Positions 9,950-17,333 of a stretch of DNA of 64,000 nt are shown piece after piece (the first letter of the stretch is position 1; each line of letters opens with the position of its first letter). Where the stretch lies: contig NZ_JBAJMW010000009.1 in the NCBI RefSeq assembly GCF_036881825.1, positions 1-64,000 on the forward strand. The letters are read 5' to 3'. A program made the translations under genes and the position numbers. A model generated the notes under the pieces. It saw only the letters and a list, made by a program, of their open reading frames with translations. It ran no database searches and had not been told where the DNA came from. Source of the DNA: Tersicoccus mangrovi. GTDB taxonomy: Bacteria; Actinomycetota; Actinomycetes; Actinomycetales; Micrococcaceae.

Positions 9950-9955
9950 GAGGCG

Positions 9956-11440
9956 ATGGGCTCCGGACCGCACGTACGGCTGATCTACCCTCACCAGTTG
10001 TTCACCGCGCACCTGGACGCCGAGCACGGCACGATCATGCTCCTCGTCGAGGACGACCTCTACTTCCGGCAGCTGCCGTTCCACGCGCAGAAGCTCGTGC
10101 TGCACCGCGCCAGCATGGACCGATTCGCCGATCGGCTGCGGGACGCGGGGTTCGACGTCGAGACGCTGCGCACCGACGCGGACTCCCCCACGGAAGCTCG
10201 CCTGGCCGAACGGATCCGCGCGCTCGGGCCGTCCCGGGTGAGCGTGTACGACGTCGTCGACGACTTCCTCTCCCGCTCCTGTGTGACCTCCCTGGCCGAT
10301 GCCGGGTACACGCTCGGGCCCGACGACGTGCTGGAGACCCCGAACTTCCTCACCACGCGGAAGCAGATCGACGACTGGTTCGCCGGCGGCCACCGGGCCC
10401 GCATGTCGGCGTTCTACACGTGGCAGCGGCGCCGGCTCGACGTCCTCGTGCAGGGCGAGGACCCCGTCGGCGGGAAGTGGTCCTTCGACCCGGAGAACCG
10501 GAAGAAGCTCCCCCGCGGGCACGTCGTCCCGCGCGTCACCTGGCCGGAACGGCACCCGGCGGTCACCGCCGCGATCGCGTGGGTCGCCGAGGAGTTCCCC
10601 GACGCGCCCGGTGACGCCGAGGCCTTCGCCTGGCCGACCAGCCACGACGAGGCCGATGCGATGCTGACCGAGTTCCTCGACGAGCGGCTGGCGCTGTTCG
10701 GCCCGTACGAGGACGCCATCGCACGCGCCCACCCTTATCTCTACCACGCGGCCATGAGCCCGGGGCTGAACACCGGCCTGCTCGACCCGGCGGACGTGCT
10801 CGACCGGGTGCTCGAGGCGGGTGCCGACGACGCCGTGCCGCTCGCCTCCCTCGAGGGCTTCGTCCGGCAGCTGATCGGGTGGCGCGAGTACATGCGCGCG
10901 ACGTACCGGCGCTGGGGCCGGCGGATGCGCACCTCCAACGTCCTCGGGCACACCCGTTCGCTCGATCACGGCTGGTGGACGGGCGAGACCGGGCTGGACC
11001 CGGTGGACCACGTCATCGGCGGCGTGCTCGAGCGTGCCTGGTCGCACCACATCGAGCGGCTCATGGTGGTCGGCAACGCCATGTGCCTGCTGCGCACGGA
11101 CCCCCTCGACGTGTACGAGTGGTTCATGGCCCTGTACATCGACGCGTACGACTGGGTGATGGTCCCCAACGTGCACGCCATGAGCCAGTACGCCGCGGGC
11201 GGGGCCATCACCACGAAGCCCTACGTCTCCGGCAGCCACTACCTGACGACGATGTCCGACTTCGGGCCCGGTGACTGGCGGAAGGACTGGGACGGGTTGT
11301 ACTGGACGTTCGTCGCCGACCACCGGGACACGTTCGCGTCCAACCACCGCTCCCAGATGGTGCTGCGGCACCTGGAGGGGATGGACGACGCCACGCTCGC
11401 CGCTCACCGCGAGCGCGCGGCGCCCTATCTGGCGGACTGA
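9956..11440 (+). CDS. Cryptochrome/photolyase-family protein (DPRP/FeS-BCP type) without Fe-S ligands
   Basis: A 494-residue member of the bacterial photolyase-related family (PhrB, CryB, (6-4) photolyases). The N-terminal DPRP domain starts LIYPHQLF, and the FAD-binding helical part includes FVRQLIGWREYMRATY, HHIERLMVVGNAM and YDWVMVPNVHAMSQYAAGG. Family members I recall bind a [4Fe-4S] cluster through four cysteines, one near TxMxC before the HHIxRLM helix and three in an MSDYCxxC...ACPF loop. Here these regions read ETGLDPVDH and MSDFGPGDWRKDWDGLYW: no cysteine, and the loop is shortened. The whole protein has only two cysteines, neither at these places. It may be a cluster-free repair enzyme or light sensor. 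Confidence 0.9.
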   Translation: MGSGPHVRLIYPHQLFTAHLDAEHGTIMLLVEDDLYFRQLPFHAQKLVLHRASMDRFADRLRDAGFDVETLRTDADSPTEARLAERIRALGPSRVSVYDVVDDFLSRSCVTSLADAGYTLGPDDVLETPNFLTTRKQIDDWFAGGHRARMSAFYTWQRRRLDVLVQGEDPVGGKWSFDPENRKKLPRGHVVPRVTWPERHPAVTAAIAWVAEEFPDAPGDAEAFAWPTSHDEADAMLTEFLDERLALFGPYEDAIARAHPYLYHAAMSPGLNTGLLDPADVLDRVLEAGADDAVPLASLEGFVRQLIGWREYMRATYRRWGRRMRTSNVLGHTRSLDHGWWTGETGLDPVDHVIGGVLERAWSHHIERLMVVGNAMCLLRTDPLDVYEWFMALYIDAYDWVMVPNVHAMSQYAAGGAITTKPYVSGSHYLTTMSDFGPGDWRKDWDGLYWTFVADHRDTFASNHRSQMVLRHLEGMDDATLAAHRERAAPYLAD

Positions 11441-11442
11441 GT

Positions 11443-11475
11443 CGGATGGAGGACTGAGGCGGATGGAGGACTGAG
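11443..11475 (+). repeat. Tandem 17-bp duplication carrying a Shine-Dalgarno-like sequence
   Basis: CGGATGGAGGACTGAG occurs at 11443-11458 and again at 11460-11475, directly after the photolyase stop codon. Each copy holds GGAGGA and an in-frame-looking TGA. The second copy provides the likely ribosome binding site of the next gene (11 nt spacing to the GTG). Confidence 0.8.
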
Positions 11476-11482
11476 AATATTC

Positions 11483-11995
11483 GTGGCGATGCACTCGATC
11501 GAGTTCACCCTGGACGATGTGTCCGACGACGCCGTCCGGGCCGACTGGGACGCCCTGCTGGCCGCCGGGCTGCCGTCCGCGGGTGCGCACCGGTCGGCGA
11601 GCAACCGGCCGCACGTGACGGTCCTCGCGGCCACATCCGTGCCGGATGTCCTGCAGGCCGCGGCCACCGCCTCGCTGGGGCCGCTGCTCCCCCTCCCGGT
11701 GCGGTGGGGCGGGCTCGTGCTGTTCGGGAACCGCCGACTCGTGCTGGCCCGGCTGGTCGAGGTGGACCGGGCGCTCACCGACGTCGTGCACGGCCTGCAC
11801 GAGGACGCCGTCGACGTCGCGGCCGATCCGCATCGGGCCTGGGTGCCGCATGTGACGCTGTGCCGACGGCTCGACCCCGGTCAGGTGGGGACGGCGCTGG
11901 CGGTGCTGCGGACGGTGCCCGACGTCGCCCCGACGCTGGCCGGCCTGCGCCGGTGGAATCCCGAGCACCGCACGGTGACGCCGCTGGCGGGGTGA
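11483..11995 (+). CDS. 2'-5' RNA ligase / LigT-like 2H phosphoesterase
   Basis: A 170-residue protein with the two HxT motifs that define the 2H phosphoesterase superfamily: RPHVTVL near residues 36-42 and WVPHVTL near 116-122. Relatives act as RNA 2',3'-cyclic phosphodiesterases or 2'-5' ligases; the physiological substrate is usually unknown. The start is GTG at 11483 (a nearby ATG at 11489 is possible). It lies 42 bp after the photolyase-family gene and is probably co-transcribed with it. Confidence 0.8.
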   Translation: MAMHSIEFTLDDVSDDAVRADWDALLAAGLPSAGAHRSASNRPHVTVLAATSVPDVLQAAATASLGPLLPLPVRWGGLVLFGNRRLVLARLVEVDRALTDVVHGLHEDAVDVAADPHRAWVPHVTLCRRLDPGQVGTALAVLRTVPDVAPTLAGLRRWNPEHRTVTPLAG

Positions 11996-12076
11996 CAGGC
12001 TCGGTGAGGCTCACCGAGATGTCGATCGACGTCGTCATTCGCCGCCGACAGCGACGCGGAATGACATCTCGGTGCG
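11996..12076. terminator. Compound inverted repeat between convergent genes (terminator-like)
   Basis: CTCGGTGA-GGC-TCACCGAG (12000-12018) is a perfect 8-bp hairpin. Overlapping it, CACCGAGATGTC (12012-12023) pairs perfectly with GACATCTCGGTG (12063-12074), and TCATTC (12035-12040) pairs with GAATGA (12059-12064). The element lies between the convergent RNA-ligase-like and DUF2867 genes and could end transcription on either strand. Its layered structure also looks like a palindromic repeat element. Confidence 0.55.
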
Positions 12077-12132
12077 CTGGACAGGGACGTCGGTGGACCC
12101 ACCGCGGCGCTCGGGCCGTGTGACGGCGAGCG

Positions 12133-12690
12133 TCAGCCGCGCTCGGCCGCGCGGACCATGGCCCGGTGCATCGCCGCGAAGACGACGCGGTGCGCGGGCA
12201 GCTGCCCGTACCAGTAGGCCAGGCCTGCGACGCCGCGCGGCTCGAAGGTGATCACCTGCTCGAGCACGGACCCTGGCGACGGGGAGTCCGTCGTCGCGGA
12301 GGGTGTCGGAGCGGAGTCTGTCGACGCCGAGCCGGTCGACGCCGTGCGCGGGCCCGCGTCGGAACCGGAGGACCGACCGGAGCCCGCGGGCGTCACCGTC
12401 AGCGTCATCCGGGCGGTCCCGGGCATCCGCATCTGCGCGCGTAGCGTCAGGGACCGGCAAGGCTCGACCGCCTCCACGACCCAGAAGTCGACGACGTCGC
12501 CGACCCGCAGCGGGCGGGACGGCCGGCCGCGCATGCCGGGACCGCCGACCAGCCGGTCCAGCGCCGCGCGGAAGGCCCACAGCCGCGTGAAGGCATACCA
12601 GCCGGCAGGCCCGCCGACGCCCTCGACGACGGACCACGTCCGTGCCGCGTCCGCACGGACGGACCGCGACCTGCGCTCCCCCAGCGTCAC
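12133..12690 (-). CDS. DUF2867 domain protein (SRPBCC-like)
   Basis: A stand-alone DUF2867 protein. The family pattern is visible: GWYAFTRLWAFRAALDRLVGGPG near the N terminus, RPLRVGDVVDFWVVE, and the C-terminal FEPRGVAGLAYWYGQLP with a final helix. DUF2867 is often fused to short-chain dehydrogenases; no such domain is present. A Ser/Thr/Pro-rich insert of about 38 residues sits inside the beta-sheet part before EQVITFEPRG. The start is uncertain: GTG at 12690 is chosen from homology, and GTG at 12771 would add 27 Arg/Gly-rich residues. Function unknown. Confidence 0.7.
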   Translation of the reverse strand: MTLGERRSRSVRADAARTWSVVEGVGGPAGWYAFTRLWAFRAALDRLVGGPGMRGRPSRPLRVGDVVDFWVVEAVEPCRSLTLRAQMRMPGTARMTLTVTPAGSGRSSGSDAGPRTASTGSASTDSAPTPSATTDSPSPGSVLEQVITFEPRGVAGLAYWYGQLPAHRVVFAAMHRAMVRAAERG

Positions 12691-12854
12691 GACGCCGCCG
12701 TCATGACGCGACGCCGAGGCGCCAGGCCCGGAGCCGATCCCGGGACGCGCCGGGCACGCACGGGACCGCACGCCCGATCCCGGACGACAGCCGCGCGTCG
12801 CGGGACCGGGCAGCGACCAGTCCGAGCGCCGTCACGAGCCTCATGACGACCGCC

Positions 12855-14354
12855 TCACGCGTCGATGCTGATCTCCCGCTTGAGGATCTTGCCGGTCGGG
12901 CCCTTCGGGAGTGCGTCGACGAACGCGATCCGCCGCGGGTACTTGTAGGCGGCCAGTCGCTCCTTCGCCCACGCCGTCAGCTCCTCGGTCAGCGCCTCGC
13001 GGTCGTCGTCCTGGTGCTCGGCCTTGAGCGCGACGACGGCGGCGATCTCCTGCCCGTTCAGGTCGTGCGGGATGCCGATGACGGCGGCCTCGGCCACCGC
13101 CGGGTGCTCGTAGAGCACCTCCTCGACCTCACGCGGGTAGACGTTGTACCCGCCGCGCAGGATCATGTCCTTCTTCCGGTCGACGATGAAGTACACGCCG
13201 TCGGCGTCGCGCCGGGCCAGGTCACCGGTGTGGAACCAGCCGTCGACGATCGCGGCCTCGGTCGCCTCCGGATTCTTCCAGTAGCCCTTCATCACGAACG
13301 GCCCGGCGACGAGCAGCTCGCCGACGGCGTCGTCGGCCGCCTCCCCGCCGTCGCCGTCGTCCACGCGCAGCTGCGCGTCCGGCACCGGGGTGCCGATCGA
13401 GCCGGGCTTGCGGATGGCGTCGAGCTGGTTGAAGGAGACCGCCGGGGACGTCTCGGAGAGCCCGTAGCCCTCGAGCAGCGTCGCCTTGTAGACGCGCTCG
13501 AACTCGTGGAGCACCTCGACCGGCAGCGGCGCGCCGCCGGAGACGGCCACCCGCAGGCTGGAGGCGTCGACCGGGCTCGGGTCGCGCAGCAGCGCGATGT
13601 ACATGGTCGGCACGCCGAGGAAGATGGTGACCTTGTCCCGCTCGATGATCCGCTTCGCGGCGGCCGGATCGAATCGCGGCAGCAGGGTGATGGCCCCGCC
13701 CTGCGCGATCGCCGCGTTCAGCGCGCTGGTCTGGCCGAAGACGTGGAAGAACGGCAGCCCGCCGAAGAGCACGTCGCCGGCGCCGAGCGCGAAGAGGCCC
13801 GTGGACATGATCGCGTTCCTGCGCAGGTTGGCGTGCGTCAGCTCTGCGCCCTTGGGGCGCCCCGTCGTGCCGGACGTGTAGAGGATGACAGCGGTGTCCT
13901 GGTCGTCGCGCTCCACCAGGCCCGGCGTCGGCTCCGTCGTGGCGAGGGACTGGAGGAACGGGCCCGAGTCGATCACGGTGAGGGACGCCCCGGTGGCCTC
14001 GGCGGCGGCCCGGGCGGCGTCGGCCATGCCCTCCCACACCCACACGCGTTCCGCGCCGGAGTTGGTCAGGTGGTACTCGATCTCCCGCGCGGTCAGCAGC
14101 GGGTTGAGGGGGACGACGACGGCGCCGGCGCGCAGGATCCCGTAGTAGACGACGGGCATCTGCGGCACGTTGGGGCTGATCAGGGCCACCCGATCCCCGG
14201 GCTGCACGCCGTCCGCGGTCAGCTGCGCGGCGACGGCCCCGGAGAGCCGCTCGAGTGCCGCGTACGTCAGCACGGTGTCGTCGAGCTTGAGCGCGGTGGC
14301 GTCGGCGTGCTCGGCCGCCGAGTCGAGCAGGATCGAGGCAAGGTTGGTCATCAT
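12855..14354 (-). CDS. Acyl-CoA synthetase (long-chain fatty acid-CoA ligase, ANL superfamily)
   Basis: A 499-residue AMP-forming ligase that activates a carboxylic acid with ATP and CoA. It shows the P-loop YTSGTTGRPKG (about residues 155-165), GYGLSETSPAV (about 298), the GWFHTGDLARRD hinge region, DRKKDMILRGGYNVYPREVE and the C-terminal catalytic lysine in PTGKILKREI. The closest family pattern is long-chain fatty acid CoA ligase (FadD-like), but the chain length cannot be read from sequence. A 12-bp palindrome overlaps its probable promoter. ATG at 14354 or 14351. Confidence 0.9.
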   Translation of the reverse strand: MMTNLASILLDSAAEHADATALKLDDTVLTYAALERLSGAVAAQLTADGVQPGDRVALISPNVPQMPVVYYGILRAGAVVVPLNPLLTAREIEYHLTNSGAERVWVWEGMADAARAAAEATGASLTVIDSGPFLQSLATTEPTPGLVERDDQDTAVILYTSGTTGRPKGAELTHANLRRNAIMSTGLFALGAGDVLFGGLPFFHVFGQTSALNAAIAQGGAITLLPRFDPAAAKRIIERDKVTIFLGVPTMYIALLRDPSPVDASSLRVAVSGGAPLPVEVLHEFERVYKATLLEGYGLSETSPAVSFNQLDAIRKPGSIGTPVPDAQLRVDDGDGGEAADDAVGELLVAGPFVMKGYWKNPEATEAAIVDGWFHTGDLARRDADGVYFIVDRKKDMILRGGYNVYPREVEEVLYEHPAVAEAAVIGIPHDLNGQEIAAVVALKAEHQDDDREALTEELTAWAKERLAAYKYPRRIAFVDALPKGPTGKILKREISIDA

Positions 14355-14409
14355 CGTCCGTTCTCGTCGGCCCTGAGCCGGCGACGCTGTCCTGTAGTGC
14401 AGGTCACAA

Positions 14410-14421
14410 TACCGGCCGGTA
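14410..14421. promoter_or_regulatory. Palindromic operator candidate upstream of the acyl-CoA ligase
   Basis: TACCGGCCGGTA is a perfect 12-bp palindrome 56 bp upstream of the ligase start. On the minus strand it runs into TATTGT, a plausible -10 box, so a bound TetR-type repressor would block it. TetR regulators of fatty-acid or aromatic-acid genes often use ACCGnCCGGT-like sites; that link is inference. No such regulator is adjacent. Confidence 0.35.
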
Positions 14422-14554
14422 ACCGTGAGGGACCACCGCGCGCCGCCGACGCACCGGCGTCACTGTGCGTCAGCTGTGAAGACGCGCTGTTAGGGTCGCA
14501 TGCGGGTCGTCCGACAGGGAGGCCTGATCGCACCGTTCACGCAGGGGGTATGTC

Positions 14555-15358
14555 ATGAACAGGAAGTTCTCGATCACGGTCACGGGGCTGGCGCTCGCCG
14601 CCGCCCTGGGTCTCGCCGGGTGTGGAGGCCAGTCCAGCACCTCGACCAGCTCGGCCGCGGCCAGCGGCGGCGCGTCCTCCGCGCAGGCCGCGAACGCCAC
14701 GTCGGCGAGCGCCTCGGCCACGCCGGAGACGCCGACCGCCGCCGCGCTGTACCCCAAGATGAAGGCCGCCGTGAAGTCGGCGACCAGCGCGCACGTCACC
14801 GCGACCGACACGGGCGGCTCCAAGGAGACCTACGAGGTCACCGGCAACCAGGCCGGCACCAACGCCACCCTCGCCATCACGTCCCCGACCAAGGGGAAGG
14901 CGCAGGTGCGCATCATCGGCGCGAAGGGCTACCTCAAGGGCGACGCGACGTACTGGAAGGCCGTCGGCGCACCGACGGCGACGGCGAGCAAGCTGGTGGG
15001 CAAGTGGGTCGCTCTGCCGGCGTCGCGGATGTCGTCGCTGGGTGAGGTCGGCATCAAGAACATCGCGGACGACACCTTCAAGAACGACCCGACGTCCGCG
15101 CAGCTGGCCAAGGGCACCGTGGCCGCCGCGGACCTGGACGGCACGAAGGCCTGGAAGATCACCGGCTTCGACGGCACGAGCTCGAGCTCCCTGTGGGTGG
15201 CCGCCGAGGGCGAGCCGTACCCGCTGCGCGTCGCCGGCACGAAGGCCAGCACCGGGACCCGCAGCACCGAGGACGTCCGCTTCGACCAGTGGAACTCCGC
15301 GCCCAAGGCCGTGGCCCCCGCCGCCTCCGAGATCGTCGCCGCGCCCGGTCAGGGCTGA
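14555..15358 (+). CDS. Secreted lipoprotein, LppX/LprAFG-like
   Basis: A 267-residue exported lipoprotein. The signal peptide ends in the lipobox LGLAGC with the lipidated cysteine at residue 23. A Ser/Ala/Thr-rich linker of about 45 residues follows, then a domain of about 190 residues rich in beta strands, with the pattern YxGxxxxWKAVGAP...W..LP seen in LprG/LppX-like lipid-carrier proteins. It stands alone: divergent from the acyl-CoA ligase and convergent with the sugar transporter. AGGGGGT precedes the ATG. Lipid transport is a family-level guess. Confidence 0.75.
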   Translation: MNRKFSITVTGLALAAALGLAGCGGQSSTSTSSAAASGGASSAQAANATSASASATPETPTAAALYPKMKAAVKSATSAHVTATDTGGSKETYEVTGNQAGTNATLAITSPTKGKAQVRIIGAKGYLKGDATYWKAVGAPTATASKLVGKWVALPASRMSSLGEVGIKNIADDTFKNDPTSAQLAKGTVAAADLDGTKAWKITGFDGTSSSSLWVAAEGEPYPLRVAGTKASTGTRSTEDVRFDQWNSAPKAVAPAASEIVAAPGQG

Positions 15359-15395
15359 GCGCGTCCGCGTGCCGGGTGCACGCGGATCACCCCGT

Positions 15396-15433
15396 CCGAC
15401 GGGCGGATCGGCTCCGGCCGGTCCGCCCGTCGG
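15396..15433. terminator. Bidirectional terminator hairpin
   Basis: CCGACGGGCGGA (15396-15407) and TCCGCCCGTCGG (15422-15433) form a perfect 12-bp stem with a 14-nt loop, between the convergent lipoprotein gene and sugar permease gene. It has no U-tract, which is common in high-GC actinobacteria. Confidence 0.6.
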
Positions 15434-15474
15434 CGTCCGCGGTCGGTGCTGACGTCGGCGAGCCGGGATGACCG

Positions 15475-16395
15475 TCAGCGGATGCCACTGCGCGCGAACC
15501 CCTGGACGAAGAAGCGCTGGAACAGCAGGAAGACGACGACGATCGGCACCACGTCGATCAGGGCGAACGCCATCGTGGCGCCGTAGTCGGCGTTGAACTG
15601 CCCCTGCAGGTATAGCAGGCCGATGGGCAGCGTGAACAGGCGGTTCTCCCGCAGCGCGATGAGCGGCCACGCGAACTCGTTCCACGACTGCAGCAGGCTC
15701 ATGAAGAACAGCACCGCCACGAGGGGCCGCGACATCGGCAGCACGACGCGGGTGAACACCTGCAGGTGGGTCGCCCCGTCGAGTCGCGCCGCCTCGACCA
15801 GCTCGCGGGGCACCCCGAGCAGCGACTGGCGGGCCAGGAACAGGCCGAACGCGGACGCGGCGCTCGGCAGGATCACCGCCCAGTACGTCCCGTACAGGTG
15901 CAGGCCGGTGACGATGCGGAACAGGGACACCATGATGACCTGCACCGGGATCGTCAGGGTCGCCAGCGCGACGAAGAACAGCACGGTCGAGCCGCGGAAG
16001 CGCAGATGTGCGAAGGCGTAGCCGGCGAGCAGGTTGACCGCCGTCGTCAGGATCGCCACCGACAGGGAGATGGCCGCCGAGTTGCCGAGCCATTCGATCA
16101 CCGGGAACGACGAGAAGACGCGCTCGACGTTGTCCCACGTCAAGGCTCGCGGCCACAGCCGCAGCTCACTGCCGAGCAGCTCGGAGCGCGGCGAGAGCGC
16201 CACCACGAGCATCCAGTACAGCGGGGCGATGACGAGCAGGGACACGACGACGGCAGCGACGGTCCGTGCGGCCGTGCCCGCGCGGCGGCGTCGGCTGCGG
16301 GAGGGGGCGGGACGGGACACGCGGTCCTGCCGGCTGTGATCGGTGACGACGGCGTCGCCGGGAGCGGTCGTGGTGGTGCGGGCGGCGGTGCTCAT
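15475..16395 (-). CDS. Sugar ABC transporter permease, MalG/CUT1 family
   Basis: A 306-residue inner-membrane permease with six predicted membrane segments starting near residue 43. The EAA loop ELVEAARLDGATHLQVFTR, which contacts the ATPase, lies near residues 193-211. The ATG at 16395 overlaps the stop of the partner permease by 4 bp (ATGA), which fixes the start. It is the third gene of a binding protein-permease-permease operon. No ATPase gene is adjacent, as is usual for actinobacterial CUT1 systems that share an MsiK-type ATPase. Confidence 0.9.
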   Translation of the reverse strand: MSTAARTTTTAPGDAVVTDHSRQDRVSRPAPSRSRRRRAGTAARTVAAVVVSLLVIAPLYWMLVVALSPRSELLGSELRLWPRALTWDNVERVFSSFPVIEWLGNSAAISLSVAILTTAVNLLAGYAFAHLRFRGSTVLFFVALATLTIPVQVIMVSLFRIVTGLHLYGTYWAVILPSAASAFGLFLARQSLLGVPRELVEAARLDGATHLQVFTRVVLPMSRPLVAVLFFMSLLQSWNEFAWPLIALRENRLFTLPIGLLYLQGQFNADYGATMAFALIDVVPIVVVFLLFQRFFVQGFARSGIR

Positions 16396-17333
16396 TCGGT
16401 CAGCTCCCGGGTGCGGCTGCCGCGCCACTGTGCGGCGGTGAAGACGACGGCGAGCAGCAGCAGGACCATCCCGATGGCCGCGGCGTACCCCTGGTCCCGG
16501 GTGACGAACCCGTTGTCGTAGGCGTAGGTGACGAGCACCGAGGTCGCGTTGCGCGGCCCTCCGCCGGTGAGCACGAACACGATGTCGAACACCTGGAACG
16601 AGTAGATGACGTTGAGAACGACCAGGAAGAACGACGACGGCCCCAGCAGTGGCACGGTGACGTTGCGGAAGCGCTGCCAGGCGTTGGCGCCGTCGATCGT
16701 CGCAGCCTCCGGCAGGGCCGTCCCGATGCCCTGCAGGCCGGCCAGGTAGATGAGCATGTTGAAGCCGACCCGCCACCAGATGGTGACCAGGACGACGGAG
16801 GCGAAGGCCGCCGTCGGGCTGGACTGCCACTGCGCCCCCGGCAGCCCCAGGGCCCGCAGGATCTTGTCGAGGATGCCCGAGTTCTGGTCGAAGACGAGGA
16901 CGCCGATGAGCGCGGTCGCCACTCCGGAGACCGCCATCGGGGTGATGAGGACGGACCGGAACAGCCCGCGTGCCGGCAGCACCGAGTTCAGCAGGACGGC
17001 CGCGAGCAGACCGAGCGCCATGGACACCGGAGTGACGATCACCGTGAACAGGACGGTGTTGCCCAGCGCCCGCCAGAACAGGGGGTCCCCGACGAGCCGG
17101 CCGTAGTTCTCGAGCCCGACCCAGTCGGCGGAGCCGAAGCCGTTGGTCCGCTGAAAACTCAACACGAATGCCCCGACGAGGGGGACGAGCACGAAGATCG
17201 CGAGCAGCACCATGTTGGGCGCGATGAGCGCGTAGGCCGCCGTCGCCTCGGAACGGTGGCGCTTCGCCTTCCGGTTCCGCGCGGGTCCGTCCGCCCGGAC
17301 CGGTGGCAGGGTGGTCGTCAGGTCCTGACTCAT
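16392..17333 (-). CDS. Sugar ABC transporter permease, MalF/CUT1 family
   Basis: A 313-residue permease, partner of the MalG-like protein. After a basic cytoplasmic N terminus (RNRKAKRHRSE) come six membrane segments. The EAA loop ALPEAATIDGANAWQRFRN lies near residues 205-223. Both ends overlap neighbours by 4 bp (ATGA), so the three genes form one translationally coupled operon. The substrate is probably an oligosaccharide or a modified sugar, but nothing nearby identifies it. Confidence 0.9.
   Translation of the reverse strand: MSQDLTTTLPPVRADGPARNRKAKRHRSEATAAYALIAPNMVLLAIFVLVPLVGAFVLSFQRTNGFGSADWVGLENYGRLVGDPLFWRALGNTVLFTVIVTPVSMALGLLAAVLLNSVLPARGLFRSVLITPMAVSGVATALIGVLVFDQNSGILDKILRALGLPGAQWQSSPTAAFASVVLVTIWWRVGFNMLIYLAGLQGIGTALPEAATIDGANAWQRFRNVTVPLLGPSSFFLVVLNVIYSFQVFDIVFVLTGGGPRNATSVLVTYAYDNGFVTRDQGYAAAIGMVLLLLAVVFTAAQWRGSRTRELTE

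Noticed and set aside
9893..11968. 691-residue minus-strand frame opposite the photolyase-family gene
   Set aside because: Antisense shadow spanning two real plus-strand genes. No domain and no ribosome binding site.
17321..17333. Inositol-operator-like GGTCCTGACTCA at the malF start
   Set aside because: It lies within coding sequence at a gene junction inside an operon, and matches only one half-site. Treated as chance.
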